In this document: piece by piece, positions 9,534 through 17,836 of the stretch
How positions within the stretch are numbered: the first letter of the stretch is position 1
How the letters are laid out: each line of letters starts with the position of its first letter
DNA from: Herbaspirillum sp. alder98
GTDB taxonomy: Bacteria > Pseudomonadota > Gammaproteobacteria > Burkholderiales > Burkholderiaceae_D
Assembly (NCBI RefSeq): GCF_020179755.1
Contig: NZ_JAIUCY010000005.1
Location: 310,001-374,000, forward strand
DNA: 64,000 nucleotides
Reading direction: 5' to 3'
Notes under the pieces: generated by a model
What the model was told of the DNA's origin: nothing
The model's database searches: none
Seen by the model: only the letters and a program-made list of their open reading frames with translations
Made by a program: the position numbers and the translations under genes

Positions 9534-10526
9534 ATGGAACGCAGACACTTTCTTCGCCTGGGCAGCACCGCCCTCGGCCTGGCCGCACTGGGATCGACTC
9601 CCGCCATCAGCCTGGCCGCCAATGCCGCGCCGCCGCGCACCATCCGCCTCGACTATGCCTATTATTCGCCGCCCAGCCTGGTGCTGCGCAAGTTCGGCTG
9701 GCTCGAGGAAGACCTGAAGGCGCAAGGCACCGAGGTCAAGTGGGTATTGAGCCAGGGCAGCAATCGCGCCCTCGAATACCTCAACAGCGACAGCATCGAC
9801 TTCGGCAGCACCGCCGGGCTGGCGGCATTGCTGGCGCGGGCCAACGGCAATCCGATCAAGGCGGTGTACGTCTATTCGCGCCCTGAATGGACCGCACTGG
9901 CGGTGGCCAGGGATTCGCAGATCAAGTCGGTGCGCGAGCTCAAGGGCAAGAAGGTGGCCGCCACCAAGGGCACCGATCCTTACCTGTTCCTGCTGCGCGC
10001 GCTGCACGAGAACGGCTTGAGCAAGAATGATGTCGAGATCGTCCACCTGCAGCATGCCGACGGCCGCGCCGCGCTCGAACAGCGCCGGGTCGATGCCTGG
10101 GCCGGGCTCGACCCGCACCTGGCCGCCAGCGAACTGGAAGCCGGCTCGCGGCTGATCTATCGCAACGTCAATTTCAACACCTACGGTTTCCTCAACGTCA
10201 GCGACACCTTCGCCGTGCGTCATCCGGACCAGGTCAAGCGCGTGATCGCCGCCTACGAGCGCGCACGTGCATGGATCATCGCCCACCCCGAAGACACCGT
10301 CGCCCTGCTCTCGGAAGAATCCAAGCTGTCGCCGCAGGTAGCGCGCCTGCAGCTCAAGCGCAATGACTTCTCGCATCCGCAGATCGGCCGCGAGCACGTC
10401 GAGGCACTGCGCGCGGCCGCGCCGATCCTGCTGGAAGAAGACCTGGTCAAGAGTGGCACCGATCTGCCGCGCACCATCGGCGCACTGATCGATCCAGCCT
10501 TCGGCCAGGGGGTGATCCGTGCCTGA
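9534..10526 (+). CDS. sulfonate/nitrate/taurine-type ABC transporter substrate-binding protein (first copy)
   Basis: A 330-residue periplasmic binding protein of the SsuA/NrtA/TauA family. The N-terminus MERRHFLRLGSTALGLAALG is a likely Tat-type signal (twin arginine, RRxFLR), with cleavage near residue 30. The mature part has RKFGWLEEDLKAQGTEVKWV, SDSIDFGSTAGLAALLA and RELKGKKVAATKGTDPYLFLLRAL, the ligand-pocket blocks of the family. The substrate could be an alkanesulfonate, but sequence alone does not settle it. The permease gene starts inside its last codons (8-base overlap), so they are cotranslated. Confidence 0.88.
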   Translation: MERRHFLRLGSTALGLAALGSTPAISLAANAAPPRTIRLDYAYYSPPSLVLRKFGWLEEDLKAQGTEVKWVLSQGSNRALEYLNSDSIDFGSTAGLAALLARANGNPIKAVYVYSRPEWTALAVARDSQIKSVRELKGKKVAATKGTDPYLFLLRALHENGLSKNDVEIVHLQHADGRAALEQRRVDAWAGLDPHLAASELEAGSRLIYRNVNFNTYGFLNVSDTFAVRHPDQVKRVIAAYERARAWIIAHPEDTVALLSEESKLSPQVARLQLKRNDFSHPQIGREHVEALRAAAPILLEEDLVKSGTDLPRTIGALIDPAFGQGVIRA

Positions 10527-11382
10527 CACCACGGCCGAGCCGGTTGCCATCGCGCAGCAGCATCGGCGCACGCGCGCTGTTGCAGTGCGTCGCTGGCCGC
10601 GCGACAGCGGCTACCGGCCGGGTCGCCTGACCGGCTGGTGGCTGCCGCTGGCTTTTTTCGCGCTGGTGGAGCTGGGCGCGCGACTGGAGATCATTCCGGC
10701 GCGCCTGTTTCCGCCACCCAGCGAATTGGCACAGACCCTTTGGAACCTGGCCCGGCGCGGCGAGCTGGCGCCGCATATCGGAGCCAGCCTGGCACGGGTG
10801 CTGGCCGGCTTCGTCGCCGGTAGCATGCTGGCCGTACTGTTCGGCTTTCTGGTCGGCATCAGCCGTCGGGCCGAGGCCTTGCTGGAACCAACTTTCCAGG
10901 CATTGCGCGCTATTCCCAGCCTGGCCTGGATCCCGCTGCTGCTGCTGTGGCTGGGTATCGACGAGACGCCCAAGATCGTCCTCATCGCCATCGGCGCATT
11001 CTTTCCCGTCTATCTGAACCTGGTCGCAGGCCTGCGCGACATCGACCACAAACTGGTGGAGCTTGGAACCAGTTGCGGCTTGTCGACCACCGAATTGATC
11101 CGTCATGTACTGCTGCCGGCAAGCTTGCCCTATCTGTTTGCCGGACTGCGCGGCGGCCTGTCGCTGGCGTGGATGTTCCTGGTAGCGGCCGAACTGATTG
11201 CCGCTACCCGGGGCGTGGGTTACCTGCTCTCCGATGGTCGCGAAAGCAGCCGGCCCGATCTGGTGCTGGCGGCGATCCTGGTGCTGGCAGTGCTGGGCAA
11301 GCTATCCGACAGCCTGCTGCGCGCCGTCGAAAACGCTTCGCTGCGCTGGCGCGACGCGCACCGGCCGCAACATCAACGATAA
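10519..11382 (+). CDS. ABC transporter permease (SsuC-like)
   Basis: A 287-residue inner-membrane permease of the binding-protein-dependent type with about six membrane segments. The cytoplasmic EAA loop, which docks on the ATPase, is at about residues 180-200 (LVELGTSCGLSTTELIRHVL followed by PASLPYLFAGL). The start is a GTG at 10519 with a strong AGGGGGTG ribosome binding site inside the end of the upstream gene. It should work with one or both adjacent binding proteins. No ATP-binding subunit gene lies next to it. The first 30 residues are basic and not conserved in the family. Confidence 0.88.
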   Translation: MPDTTAEPVAIAQQHRRTRAVAVRRWPRDSGYRPGRLTGWWLPLAFFALVELGARLEIIPARLFPPPSELAQTLWNLARRGELAPHIGASLARVLAGFVAGSMLAVLFGFLVGISRRAEALLEPTFQALRAIPSLAWIPLLLLWLGIDETPKIVLIAIGAFFPVYLNLVAGLRDIDHKLVELGTSCGLSTTELIRHVLLPASLPYLFAGLRGGLSLAWMFLVAAELIAATRGVGYLLSDGRESSRPDLVLAAILVLAVLGKLSDSLLRAVENASLRWRDAHRPQHQR

Positions 11383-11401
11383 CAATAACGAACCTCATCT
11401 C

Positions 11402-12376
11402 ATGAAGCCAACTTCCAAACATTTAGTGAATCGCCGCCGCCTGCTGCAGGCGGGTGCATTGATAGCGGCGTTGCCGGCGCTGGCGCGCGCTCAATCGGGT
11501 GGCCGCGCGGTGCGTATCGGTTACCAGAAATCGTCGACGCTGCTGACCATCATCAAGGCCAACGGCACGCTCGAAAAGCTGCTGGCGCCGAGCGGCGCAA
11601 AGCTCAGCTGGCATGAATTTTCCAGCGGCCTGCCGCTGCTCGAAGCGCTCAATGTCGGCGGCATCGACATCAGTGCCGACGTCGCCGATACGGTGCCGGT
11701 GTTCGCCCAGGCAGCAGGAGCACGACTAACGTACCTGGCACAGGAGTCACCGTCGCCTTCGGCGCAGGCCATCGTGGTGCGCACCGACTCGCCGATTCGC
11801 GCCGTGAGCGATCTCAAGCGCAGGAAGGTCGCAGTGACCAAGGCAGCCGGCGTGCACTACCTGCTGATCGCCACGCTGGAACAGGCCGGCCTGAAATTCT
11901 CGGACATCGATGCCGCCTATCTGTCGCCGGCCGACGCGCGCGCCGCCTTCGAGCGCGGCAGCGTCGACGCCTGGGTAACGTGGGACCCTTTCCTGGCTGG
12001 TGTGCAGCGCCAATCCCAGGTGCGTATTCTGTCCGATGGACGGGGCATTGCCGATTACCAGCGTTACTACCTGGCCTCGACCACCTTTGCCAATACCAAT
12101 CCGGACGTGTTGCGGATCGTGTTCGAGCAGTTGCAGGTAACAGGCAAGTGGGTCAAGCAGAATGCCAGGGAAGCCGCAAATTTTCTCTCGCCGTTGTGGG
12201 GGCTGGATGCCGATACCATCGAACTGGCCAACGGGCGGCGCAGTTATGAAGTGCGGGCGGTAAGGAAAGAAGCGTTGGGAGAACAGCAGAAGATTGCCGA
12301 CACCTTCTTCAATGCCGGGCTGCTGCCCAGGAAGGTCGATACGGCTGACGTCGCCATCTGGCAAGCGGGAAAATAA
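11402..12376 (+). CDS. sulfonate/nitrate-type ABC transporter substrate-binding protein (second copy)
   Basis: A 324-residue SsuA-like periplasmic binding protein, distinct from the first copy but from the same family. The signal region VNRRRLLQAGALIAALPALARA is Tat-like with cleavage after ALARA. The mature part has RIGYQKSSTLLTIIKANGTLE, VDAWVTWDPFLAG and RKVAVTKAAGVHYLLIATLEQAGL, the usual pocket blocks. The start at 11402 follows the permease stop by 19 bases and has no good Shine-Dalgarno. Two binding proteins for one permease suggest either two ligands or a duplicated, diverged receptor. Confidence 0.87.
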   Translation: MKPTSKHLVNRRRLLQAGALIAALPALARAQSGGRAVRIGYQKSSTLLTIIKANGTLEKLLAPSGAKLSWHEFSSGLPLLEALNVGGIDISADVADTVPVFAQAAGARLTYLAQESPSPSAQAIVVRTDSPIRAVSDLKRRKVAVTKAAGVHYLLIATLEQAGLKFSDIDAAYLSPADARAAFERGSVDAWVTWDPFLAGVQRQSQVRILSDGRGIADYQRYYLASTTFANTNPDVLRIVFEQLQVTGKWVKQNAREAANFLSPLWGLDADTIELANGRRSYEVRAVRKEALGEQQKIADTFFNAGLLPRKVDTADVAIWQAGK

Positions 12377-12502
12377 ATGGATAACCTGGACAAGTTCACC
12401 CTGGTACTGCTGGTGTGCCTGGTCATCGTCGCGTTGCTTTTCCCGCTGTCTGCGGGCAAGCATCGCGAGCCGCCAGAGCGGTCGGACGACCGCTCCAGCT
12501 AA
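12377..12502 (+). CDS. 41-residue single-pass membrane peptide
   Basis: The ATG follows the stop codon of the second binding protein with no gap. The translation is a short N-terminus with two acidic residues, one hydrophobic segment of about 18 residues (FTLVLLVCLVIVALLF) and a hydrophilic, charged C-terminal tail ending in SDDRSS. Position and codon use fit a cotranslated last gene of the ABC operon. It has no recognised family. It could be a small transporter-associated membrane protein; without comparative data it stays hypothetical. Confidence 0.55.
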   Translation: MDNLDKFTLVLLVCLVIVALLFPLSAGKHREPPERSDDRSS

Positions 12503-12508
12503 CATCGA

Positions 12509-12931
12509 TCAAGCCAGCACGGCATTGACCGAGATGTCGGCGTTGAGCACCTTCGACACCGGGCAACCGTCCTTGGCTGCCGCCACTGCCTCATTGAATT
12601 TCTGTTCATCGCGGTCGTTCAGTTCAACCTTGACCGACAGCTCGACCTTGGTAATGGCGAAGCCAGGATCGCTGGGCTCCAGCGTCACAGTCGCCTCGGT
12701 ATCGATGCGCTTCGGACCGAGGCCGGCCTTGTCCAGCCGCGCCGAGAGATCCATCGAAAAACAGCCCGCATGAGCGGCTGCAATCAGTTCTTCGGGATTG
12801 GTGCCGACGCCATTCTCAAAACGGGTCGAGAACGAATATTGGGTGGCCGATAGCGTCTTGCTGTCGGTAGTCAGCGTACCCTTGCCTTCCTTGAGATTGC
12901 CGCTCCATGCGGCCGATGCCTTGCGCTTCAT
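12509..12931 (-). CDS. osmC: OsmC-family peroxiredoxin
   Basis: A 140-residue cytoplasmic thiol peroxidase of the OsmC group, which reduces organic hydroperoxides. It has the two catalytic cysteines in [12 protein letters not shown] and DGCPVSKVL, and the N-terminal [20 protein letters not shown] block that is typical of OsmC rather than Ohr. The start at 12931 has a strong AAGGAG ribosome binding site; ten further upstream codons in frame are not needed. It is convergent with the ABC cluster, the stops being only 6 bases apart, with no terminator visible between them. Confidence 0.92.
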   Translation of the reverse strand: MKRKASAAWSGNLKEGKGTLTTDSKTLSATQYSFSTRFENGVGTNPEELIAAAHAGCFSMDLSARLDKAGLGPKRIDTEATVTLEPSDPGFAITKVELSVKVELNDRDEQKFNEAVAAAKDGCPVSKVLNADISVNAVLA

Positions 12932-13145
12932 TGCTGGCTCCTTCACTGTGGTTGGTCTCACGATACGGCAGCGTGCTCATGGCGCATCGCAGACTTCGAT
13001 CATGCTTGAGCTGTACAGCGGTTGCGATAGGACAATCACGCAGCAATGCGTAGGAAGAGGTGAGTGTCGTGACGGGAAAGTTGATGCGCAGCCAGAACCG
13101 ACTGGCATGACATGGGGACGCGCAAAATGCGTTTGGAACGGACAT
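12932..13145. other. intergenic region upstream of osmC
   Basis: Probably holds the osmC promoter on the minus strand. A 10-base palindrome GCTGTACAGC at 13010-13019 is the only marked structure; it lacks the spacing of a LexA box. No gene is supported. Confidence 0.4.
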
Positions 13146-13172
13146 AAAAAAACCGCCGGCCTAAGCCGGCGG
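13146..13172 (-). terminator. intrinsic terminator after the Tim44-like gene
   Basis: On the minus strand CCGCCGGC (13172-13165) pairs with GCCGGCGG (13160-13153) over a 4-base loop and is followed by seven T (13152-13146). It lies about 90 bases after the stop of the gene at 13263. Confidence 0.9.
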
Positions 13173-13262
13173 TAAAACGGACTGGCGACGCTCATCCACT
13201 AACCGCCGCCTTCCGCGCCAAACATTTACAAACTACAAAACCTGTCTTGCTGATGCTGAACC

Positions 13263-14216
13263 TTAAGCCTGCACCGGATCCAGTTGCTGGATACCTGCCA
13301 GCACCCAACCGCCCTGGCCGACTGCCGGCTTGGACATGTTCCAGATCTCGGCGAACTGCGACGGCGAGCTGGTGGCGTCTTCCTTGATGAAGCCAAAGAA
13401 CTTCACGCTCGCCATATAATCGTTGCCCACGGTTTCAACGCCCAGTACTTCAGCGTCCAGCGACACCACATCGGTATGGTTGGCCGAGGCGCCGCGTTCC
13501 TGCAATTGCAGACGCAGTTCGGCAAACATCTCTGGCGTGGTGAATTCGCGGATATCGTTGATGTCGGCCTTGTCCCATGCCGCTTGCAAGCGGATGAAGT
13601 AGGTCTTGGCGTTGCGCACGAAACCATTGGTATCGAAATCAGCCGGAATGCCATAGGCAGGTGCTGCCTCGACATTGCCGAAACCACCACCGAAGCCACC
13701 ACCCTGCGGACCTGCTGCAGGTTGCGACGCTTCCAGCATCGAACCGATCTTGGGCGTCGCGTTGACGTCAGATGGTGCATTGTGGTTGGCACCAGCCCAT
13801 GCCGGACGCGGCTGCGAAGCCTCCGATTTGCGGCGGAACATGCGATAGATGAACATCGCCGCCATCGCGATCAGCGCGACGGTGAGGATGGTGCTGATCA
13901 TGCTGGCCAGGGCGCCGCCCATGCCCATGCTCGACAGCAGTGCGCCCAGGCCGAGGCCCAGCAGCGCGCCGCCCAGCAAACCCTTCCACATGCTCGGCTT
14001 GGCGGCGGCTGCCGCAGGCGCAGCAGCTGCGGCACCCGGCTTGGCAGCGGCGGCCTGGTTCTGCTGCATAGGCGCCGGGCTCTGGGCTTGACGGCTGGCC
14101 GACGACGATTGCTTGCCGATCGACCCGCCGCCGCCAAGACGCTTGGCTTCGACTGCGGTCATGCCTACCGACAGTGTCATGACCGCCACTATCAGTGCGA
14201 CAAATGCTTTTTTCAT
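13263..14216 (-). CDS. Tim44-like domain membrane protein
   Basis: A 317-residue protein with an N-terminal signal or anchor (MKKAFVALIVAVMTLSVGMTAVEA), an Ala/Gln/Pro-rich linker (about 35-75), a very glycine-rich hydrophobic hairpin (WKGLLGGALLGLGLGALLSS and a following segment, about 78-125) and a C-terminal Tim44-like domain from about 200 to the end. This domain binds lipid or protein in mitochondrial Tim44; the bacterial relatives have no firm function. Arrangement matches the common betaproteobacterial form. The start at 14216 has a good AGGAG site. Standalone transcription is likely, with a strong terminator after it. Confidence 0.86.
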   Translation of the reverse strand: MKKAFVALIVAVMTLSVGMTAVEAKRLGGGGSIGKQSSSASRQAQSPAPMQQNQAAAAKPGAAAAAPAAAAAKPSMWKGLLGGALLGLGLGALLSSMGMGGALASMISTILTVALIAMAAMFIYRMFRRKSEASQPRPAWAGANHNAPSDVNATPKIGSMLEASQPAAGPQGGGFGGGFGNVEAAPAYGIPADFDTNGFVRNAKTYFIRLQAAWDKADINDIREFTTPEMFAELRLQLQERGASANHTDVVSLDAEVLGVETVGNDYMASVKFFGFIKEDATSSPSQFAEIWNMSKPAVGQGGWVLAGIQQLDPVQA

Positions 14217-14423
14217 TACTATCTCCTGGATGGAATCTGATGTGATGCGGTCACATCGGCCGTGATATTGCAGAAATCTTGTTCGAGTGCGCGCGTCGCC
14301 ACGTCGATAACAGACGGCGACACCAGTCACTTGCGATCAGAACTGCCGACGCGCGACACGAAGCTTCGAAATGTTGGAGCGATTCAGCGGGCGCAGCGAG
14401 GCAGTCGCGCAAGCGACAGTTGA

Positions 14424-14837
14424 TCAGGCCCGGGGCGGACGACCTGCGAGGGGCAGGAAAGGAGGCTGGCTGGCGTCGTCGCTGCGAAGCGCCGGCGCTA
14501 CCTGGGAAGTTTGTGGCAAGGCTGCCAATGTCTGGGTCAGGACCGGCTCGTCGCCGATGCCCGCATGTGTCGAGAAATCTTCGCCACTGTCTGCGTAACC
14601 GGTGCTGTCATCGCCCGACGAGCTCTTCTCGCCAATGGCGGCGTGTTGCTCATTGTCGGCAACAGCCTGTTCGGCGGCGGCAGCAATCTGCTTCGCGTCG
14701 AGATACTTGACGGCAACGCTGATCTCGGCCGGTGCCGAGAAATCTGTTGCGGCTACCGAGCTGGCGTACGTCAGCACCGCTGCAAATACTTGCACCGGTA
14801 ACAGACAGATCAGCAACAGAACCCACAAACGTTTCAT
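14424..14837 (-). CDS. small exported protein of unknown function
   Basis: A 137-residue product with a clear Sec signal (MKRLWVLLLICLLPVQVFA, cleavage near residue 20) and a hydrophilic, Ala/Ser/Asp-rich mature part with no family signature. The mature part holds a short helical stretch around YLDAKQIAAAAEQAVADNE and a proline-rich end. The ribosome binding site is weak. It is transcribed away from the regulator at 15211 and could be a periplasmic or surface protein. Codon use looks like its neighbours by eye. It may be lineage-specific; I do not recognise it. Confidence 0.5.
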   Translation of the reverse strand: MKRLWVLLLICLLPVQVFAAVLTYASSVAATDFSAPAEISVAVKYLDAKQIAAAAEQAVADNEQHAAIGEKSSSGDDSTGYADSGEDFSTHAGIGDEPVLTQTLAALPQTSQVAPALRSDDASQPPFLPLAGRPPRA

Positions 14838-15210
14838 CAGTTTTTCCAGCAGAGAATGCGAGAAATTATAACAACAAAAAAACAGGCCACAACGGAAAAC
14901 ACATCAAGTAGAACATTAAATGACATCCCAGCCATTTATGTAATCGATATGCGCGCAATATCGCACACTTCAATAGCGCATTCGCACTATAGGCGACACT
15001 GTTACACTTTTTTCGGGTGGACCAGCGCAATCGACACCCCTGTCTTTTGCGCCAGGCATTATTGGCCTGAATTACGAGTTTCTACTCTTATCCGCATCCA
15101 TCGTCGCCCTCATTTGCATTGACGAATGAATTAGTGGAATATGCATAAAAATACCACAATAATTCTAACTCACGAGACAAATCGGCTGGGGCGACCCGCT
15201 GATCAAACCT
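14838..15210. other. AT-rich divergent intergenic region
   Basis: Lower in GC than its surroundings. It separates the small exported protein from the OmpR-type regulator and should carry both promoters. A spaced inverted repeat GTGG (15134-15137) and CCAC (15154-15157) lies about 55 bases before the regulator and could be a binding site; this is only a suggestion. No gene is supported. Confidence 0.5.
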
Positions 15211-15930
15211 ATGCGCATCTTGCTGGCTGAAGACGATAGCGTTCTGGCGGATGGACTGACCCGCTCGCTGCGGCATTCCGGTTACGCCGCCGATTGCGTC
15301 AAGAACGGGATCGAAGCCGATTCGGCCCTCTCGACCCAGGATTTCGATCTGCTCATCCTCGACCTCGGGCTACCGCGCATGTCGGGCCTGGAGGTGCTGC
15401 GCCGCTTGCGGGCACGCAATTCGCGCCTGCCGGTGCTGATCCTGACGGCGGCCGATTCGGTCGAGCAGCGGGTGCAGGGGCTCGATCTGGGCGCCGACGA
15501 TTACATGGCCAAGCCGTTTGCGCTGTCCGAACTCGAAGCACGGGTCCGCGCGCTGACCCGACGCGGCGCCGGTGGCGGGCCGACCGTCATCCGCCATGGT
15601 CCGCTGTCGTATGACCAGGTGGGCCGGATTGCCTACATCGGCGAACAGATGCTGGAACTGTCAGCGCGAGAACTGGGGCTGCTGGAGGTATTATTGCAAC
15701 GCACCGGGCGACTGGTCTCGAAGGAGCAACTGGTCGATCACCTGTGCGAATGGGGAGAGGAAGTCAGCAACAATGCCATCGAAGTCTATGTCCATCGCCT
15801 GCGCAAGAAAATCGAAGTCGGCGGCGTGCGCATCGCCACTGTGCGCGGCTTGGGTTATTGCCTCGAGAAACTCCCCGAAAACGCCGCCAACGCTGCCGTG
15901 TCGATCGCACCGGCCGCCAGCAGCGGCTGA
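15211..15930 (+). CDS. OmpR/PhoB-family response regulator
   Basis: A 239-residue DNA-binding response regulator. The receiver (1-120) has E7/D8/D9, phosphoacceptor D51 in LLILDLGLP and K101. The winged-helix output domain covers about 130-225, ending in the usual RIATVRGLGYCLE wing. A short Ala-rich tail follows. It pairs with the kinase 23 bases downstream. The receiver resembles the TctD/QseB group. The kinase is followed directly by a symporter operon, so this pair probably controls that transporter, as in other carboxylate uptake systems; the ligand is not known. Confidence 0.93.
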   Translation: MRILLAEDDSVLADGLTRSLRHSGYAADCVKNGIEADSALSTQDFDLLILDLGLPRMSGLEVLRRLRARNSRLPVLILTAADSVEQRVQGLDLGADDYMAKPFALSELEARVRALTRRGAGGGPTVIRHGPLSYDQVGRIAYIGEQMLELSARELGLLEVLLQRTGRLVSKEQLVDHLCEWGEEVSNNAIEVYVHRLRKKIEVGGVRIATVRGLGYCLEKLPENAANAAVSIAPAASSG

Positions 15931-15953
15931 ACCGATGATCTCGCGCACGGGGC

Positions 15954-17528
15954 ATGTCCATGCCGCGTGACACCCCCAACCACCCTGCTCCCGACGGCGC
16001 CGCCAGTGCCGCCGCGCCGCGCAAGAAACGCCGCTCCGCCATCGCCACCCAGCCGGTAGAACGCATCCAGCGCTCGCTGTTCGGCGAAATCCTCGACTGG
16101 ATGCTGGCGCCGCTGCTGCTGCTGTGGCCGATGAGCATTGCCATCACCTACCTGATCGCGCAGTCGATCGCCAATCAACCGTTCGACCGGGCGCTGGAAG
16201 ACAGCGTCACGGTGCTGGCCCAGCAGGTCTCCGAGGTCAATGGCAAGATCGTGGCGCGCCTGCCGGTGTCGGCCCGCGACTTGCTGCGGGCCGACGATAT
16301 CGACAATATCTATTACAAGGTCAGCGGCCCCAACGGCGAATACGTCGAGGGCGATGTCGAGATGTCGCAACCTCCGCCTGACGACGATCGCGTCGGCCAC
16401 GGCACGGTGCAGTTTCGCAGCGACATCCTGCACGGCAGCGACGTGCGCATCGCCTACATGCAGGTCGACGTGCGGCGCAGCGCGGCCCAGCGCAACGCCT
16501 CGCCGCAGCCGCGCCTGGCCACGGTGCAGGTCGGCGAAACGCTGGAAAAGCGCGCCCAGCTGGCCAATGAAATCATCAAGGGTGTGATCCTGCCGCAGTT
16601 CATCATCCTGCCGGTGGCGCTGGCGCTGGTGTGGTTCGCACTCTCACGCGGCCTGTCGCCGCTGTCCGAATTGCAGGAGCGCATTCGCGACCGCCGCCCG
16701 GACGATCTCAGTCCCATCGATTCGGGCCAGGTGCCCGAAGAGATCTCGCCCCTGGTGCGCTCCCTCAACGACATGCTGGCGCGGCTGTCGCAGACCATCG
16801 CGATCCAGAAGCGCTTCATCGCCGACGCCGCCCACCAGATGAAGACGCCGCTGGCGGGCATGCGCATGCAATCCGAACTGGCGCTGCGCCAGGACGACCA
16901 GGTCGACGTGCGGCGCTCGCTGGAACAACTGGCCAAGAGCTCCGAGAGCGCCACCCGGCTGGTCAACCAGTTGCTGTCGCTGGCGCGGGCCGAGAACCAG
17001 CAGTCACAGGCCGGCGGCATGGCGCCGCTGGAGTTGAGCGAACTGGTCCGCACCGTGGTGCAGGATTGGGTGCCGGCGTCCTTTACCCGGCGCATCGACC
17101 TCGGGTTCGAACAACCCGGCCATCCCATCATGATCGTGGGCAATGCATTGATGCTGCGCGAACTGCTCTCCAACCTGCTCGACAACGCGCTGCACTACAC
17201 GCCGCACGACGGCAACGGCAGCGTCACCGTGCGCGCCCGCGTCGACGAGGGCGGAGGCCTGGCGATCCTCGAGATCGAGGATAACGGCCCCGGCATCGCA
17301 CTGGCCGAACGGCAGCATGTATTCGAACGTTTCTATCGCGTGCTGGGCACCCCCAGCACCGGCAGCGGACTGGGCCTGGCCATCGTGCGCGAGATCGCCC
17401 AACAGCATCAGGCCACGGTCGATATCGTCGACAATCCACGCAGCACCGACCCACGCAATCCGGGCAGCCTGTTCCGCGTCAGCTTCCAGCTGACCCCGCG
17501 CAACGCCACCATCGACGACATCGGCTGA
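15954..17528 (+). CDS. two-component sensor histidine kinase (TctE/QseC-like)
   Basis: A 524-residue membrane kinase. A basic, proline-rich N-terminus of about 45 residues precedes TM1 (about 50-72). A periplasmic domain (about 75-205) with the family's FDRALEDSVTVLAQQVSE motif follows, then TM2 (about 210-230), a HAMP-like linker, the H-box with His294 in ADAAHQMKTPLAG, the N-box LLSNLLDNALHYTPHDG, and G-boxes EDNGPGIA and GSGLGLAIV. The periplasmic part places it with kinases that sense carboxylates or small molecules outside the inner membrane. It is the partner of the regulator just upstream; the symporter subunit starts 2 bases after its stop. Confidence 0.93.
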   Translation: MSMPRDTPNHPAPDGAASAAAPRKKRRSAIATQPVERIQRSLFGEILDWMLAPLLLLWPMSIAITYLIAQSIANQPFDRALEDSVTVLAQQVSEVNGKIVARLPVSARDLLRADDIDNIYYKVSGPNGEYVEGDVEMSQPPPDDDRVGHGTVQFRSDILHGSDVRIAYMQVDVRRSAAQRNASPQPRLATVQVGETLEKRAQLANEIIKGVILPQFIILPVALALVWFALSRGLSPLSELQERIRDRRPDDLSPIDSGQVPEEISPLVRSLNDMLARLSQTIAIQKRFIADAAHQMKTPLAGMRMQSELALRQDDQVDVRRSLEQLAKSSESATRLVNQLLSLARAENQQSQAGGMAPLELSELVRTVVQDWVPASFTRRIDLGFEQPGHPIMIVGNALMLRELLSNLLDNALHYTPHDGNGSVTVRARVDEGGGLAILEIEDNGPGIALAERQHVFERFYRVLGTPSTGSGLGLAIVREIAQQHQATVDIVDNPRSTDPRNPGSLFRVSFQLTPRNATIDDIG

Positions 17529-17530
17529 CC

Positions 17531-17836
17531 ATGAACCAGACCCCGCCTTCACCGCCACCGACGCCAGCTCCGGTGACCACGACGGACGCCGTCCCGCCAT
17601 GGGTGGCCATGCGTCGCATGACGGCGATACTGCTGCTGACATGGTTCATGGTCACCTTCCTGTGCATCTGGTTTGCGCGTGAACTGGATCAGTTGCACCT
17701 GTTCGGCTGGCCGGTCTCGTTCTACATGGCAGCGCAAGGCACGATGCTGATCTACCTGGCCATCGTCGCCATCTACATCCGCCGCATGCGGCGTATCGAT
17801 CAACTGGCCCACCGCGAGCAGAGCCATGGAGAGTAA
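17531..17836 (+). CDS. DUF4212 small subunit of sodium:solute symporter
   Basis: A 101-residue protein with two membrane segments (about 30-50 and 62-85) preceded by a proline/threonine-rich cytoplasmic tail. DUF4212 proteins occur next to VC_2705-type sodium:solute symporters and are taken as their accessory subunit. Features seen are WFMVTFLCIWFARELDQ and FGWPVSFYMAAQGTMLIYL. The gene lies 2 bases after the sensor kinase and overlaps the symporter start by 11 bases, so all four genes from 15211 look like one operon. Confidence 0.88.
   Translation: MNQTPPSPPPTPAPVTTTDAVPPWVAMRRMTAILLLTWFMVTFLCIWFARELDQLHLFGWPVSFYMAAQGTMLIYLAIVAIYIRRMRRIDQLAHREQSHGE

Noticed and set aside
13010-13019. LexA-like palindrome upstream of osmC
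   Set aside because: GCTGTACAGC has no 8-base spacer between CTGT and ACAG, so it is not a LexA box.
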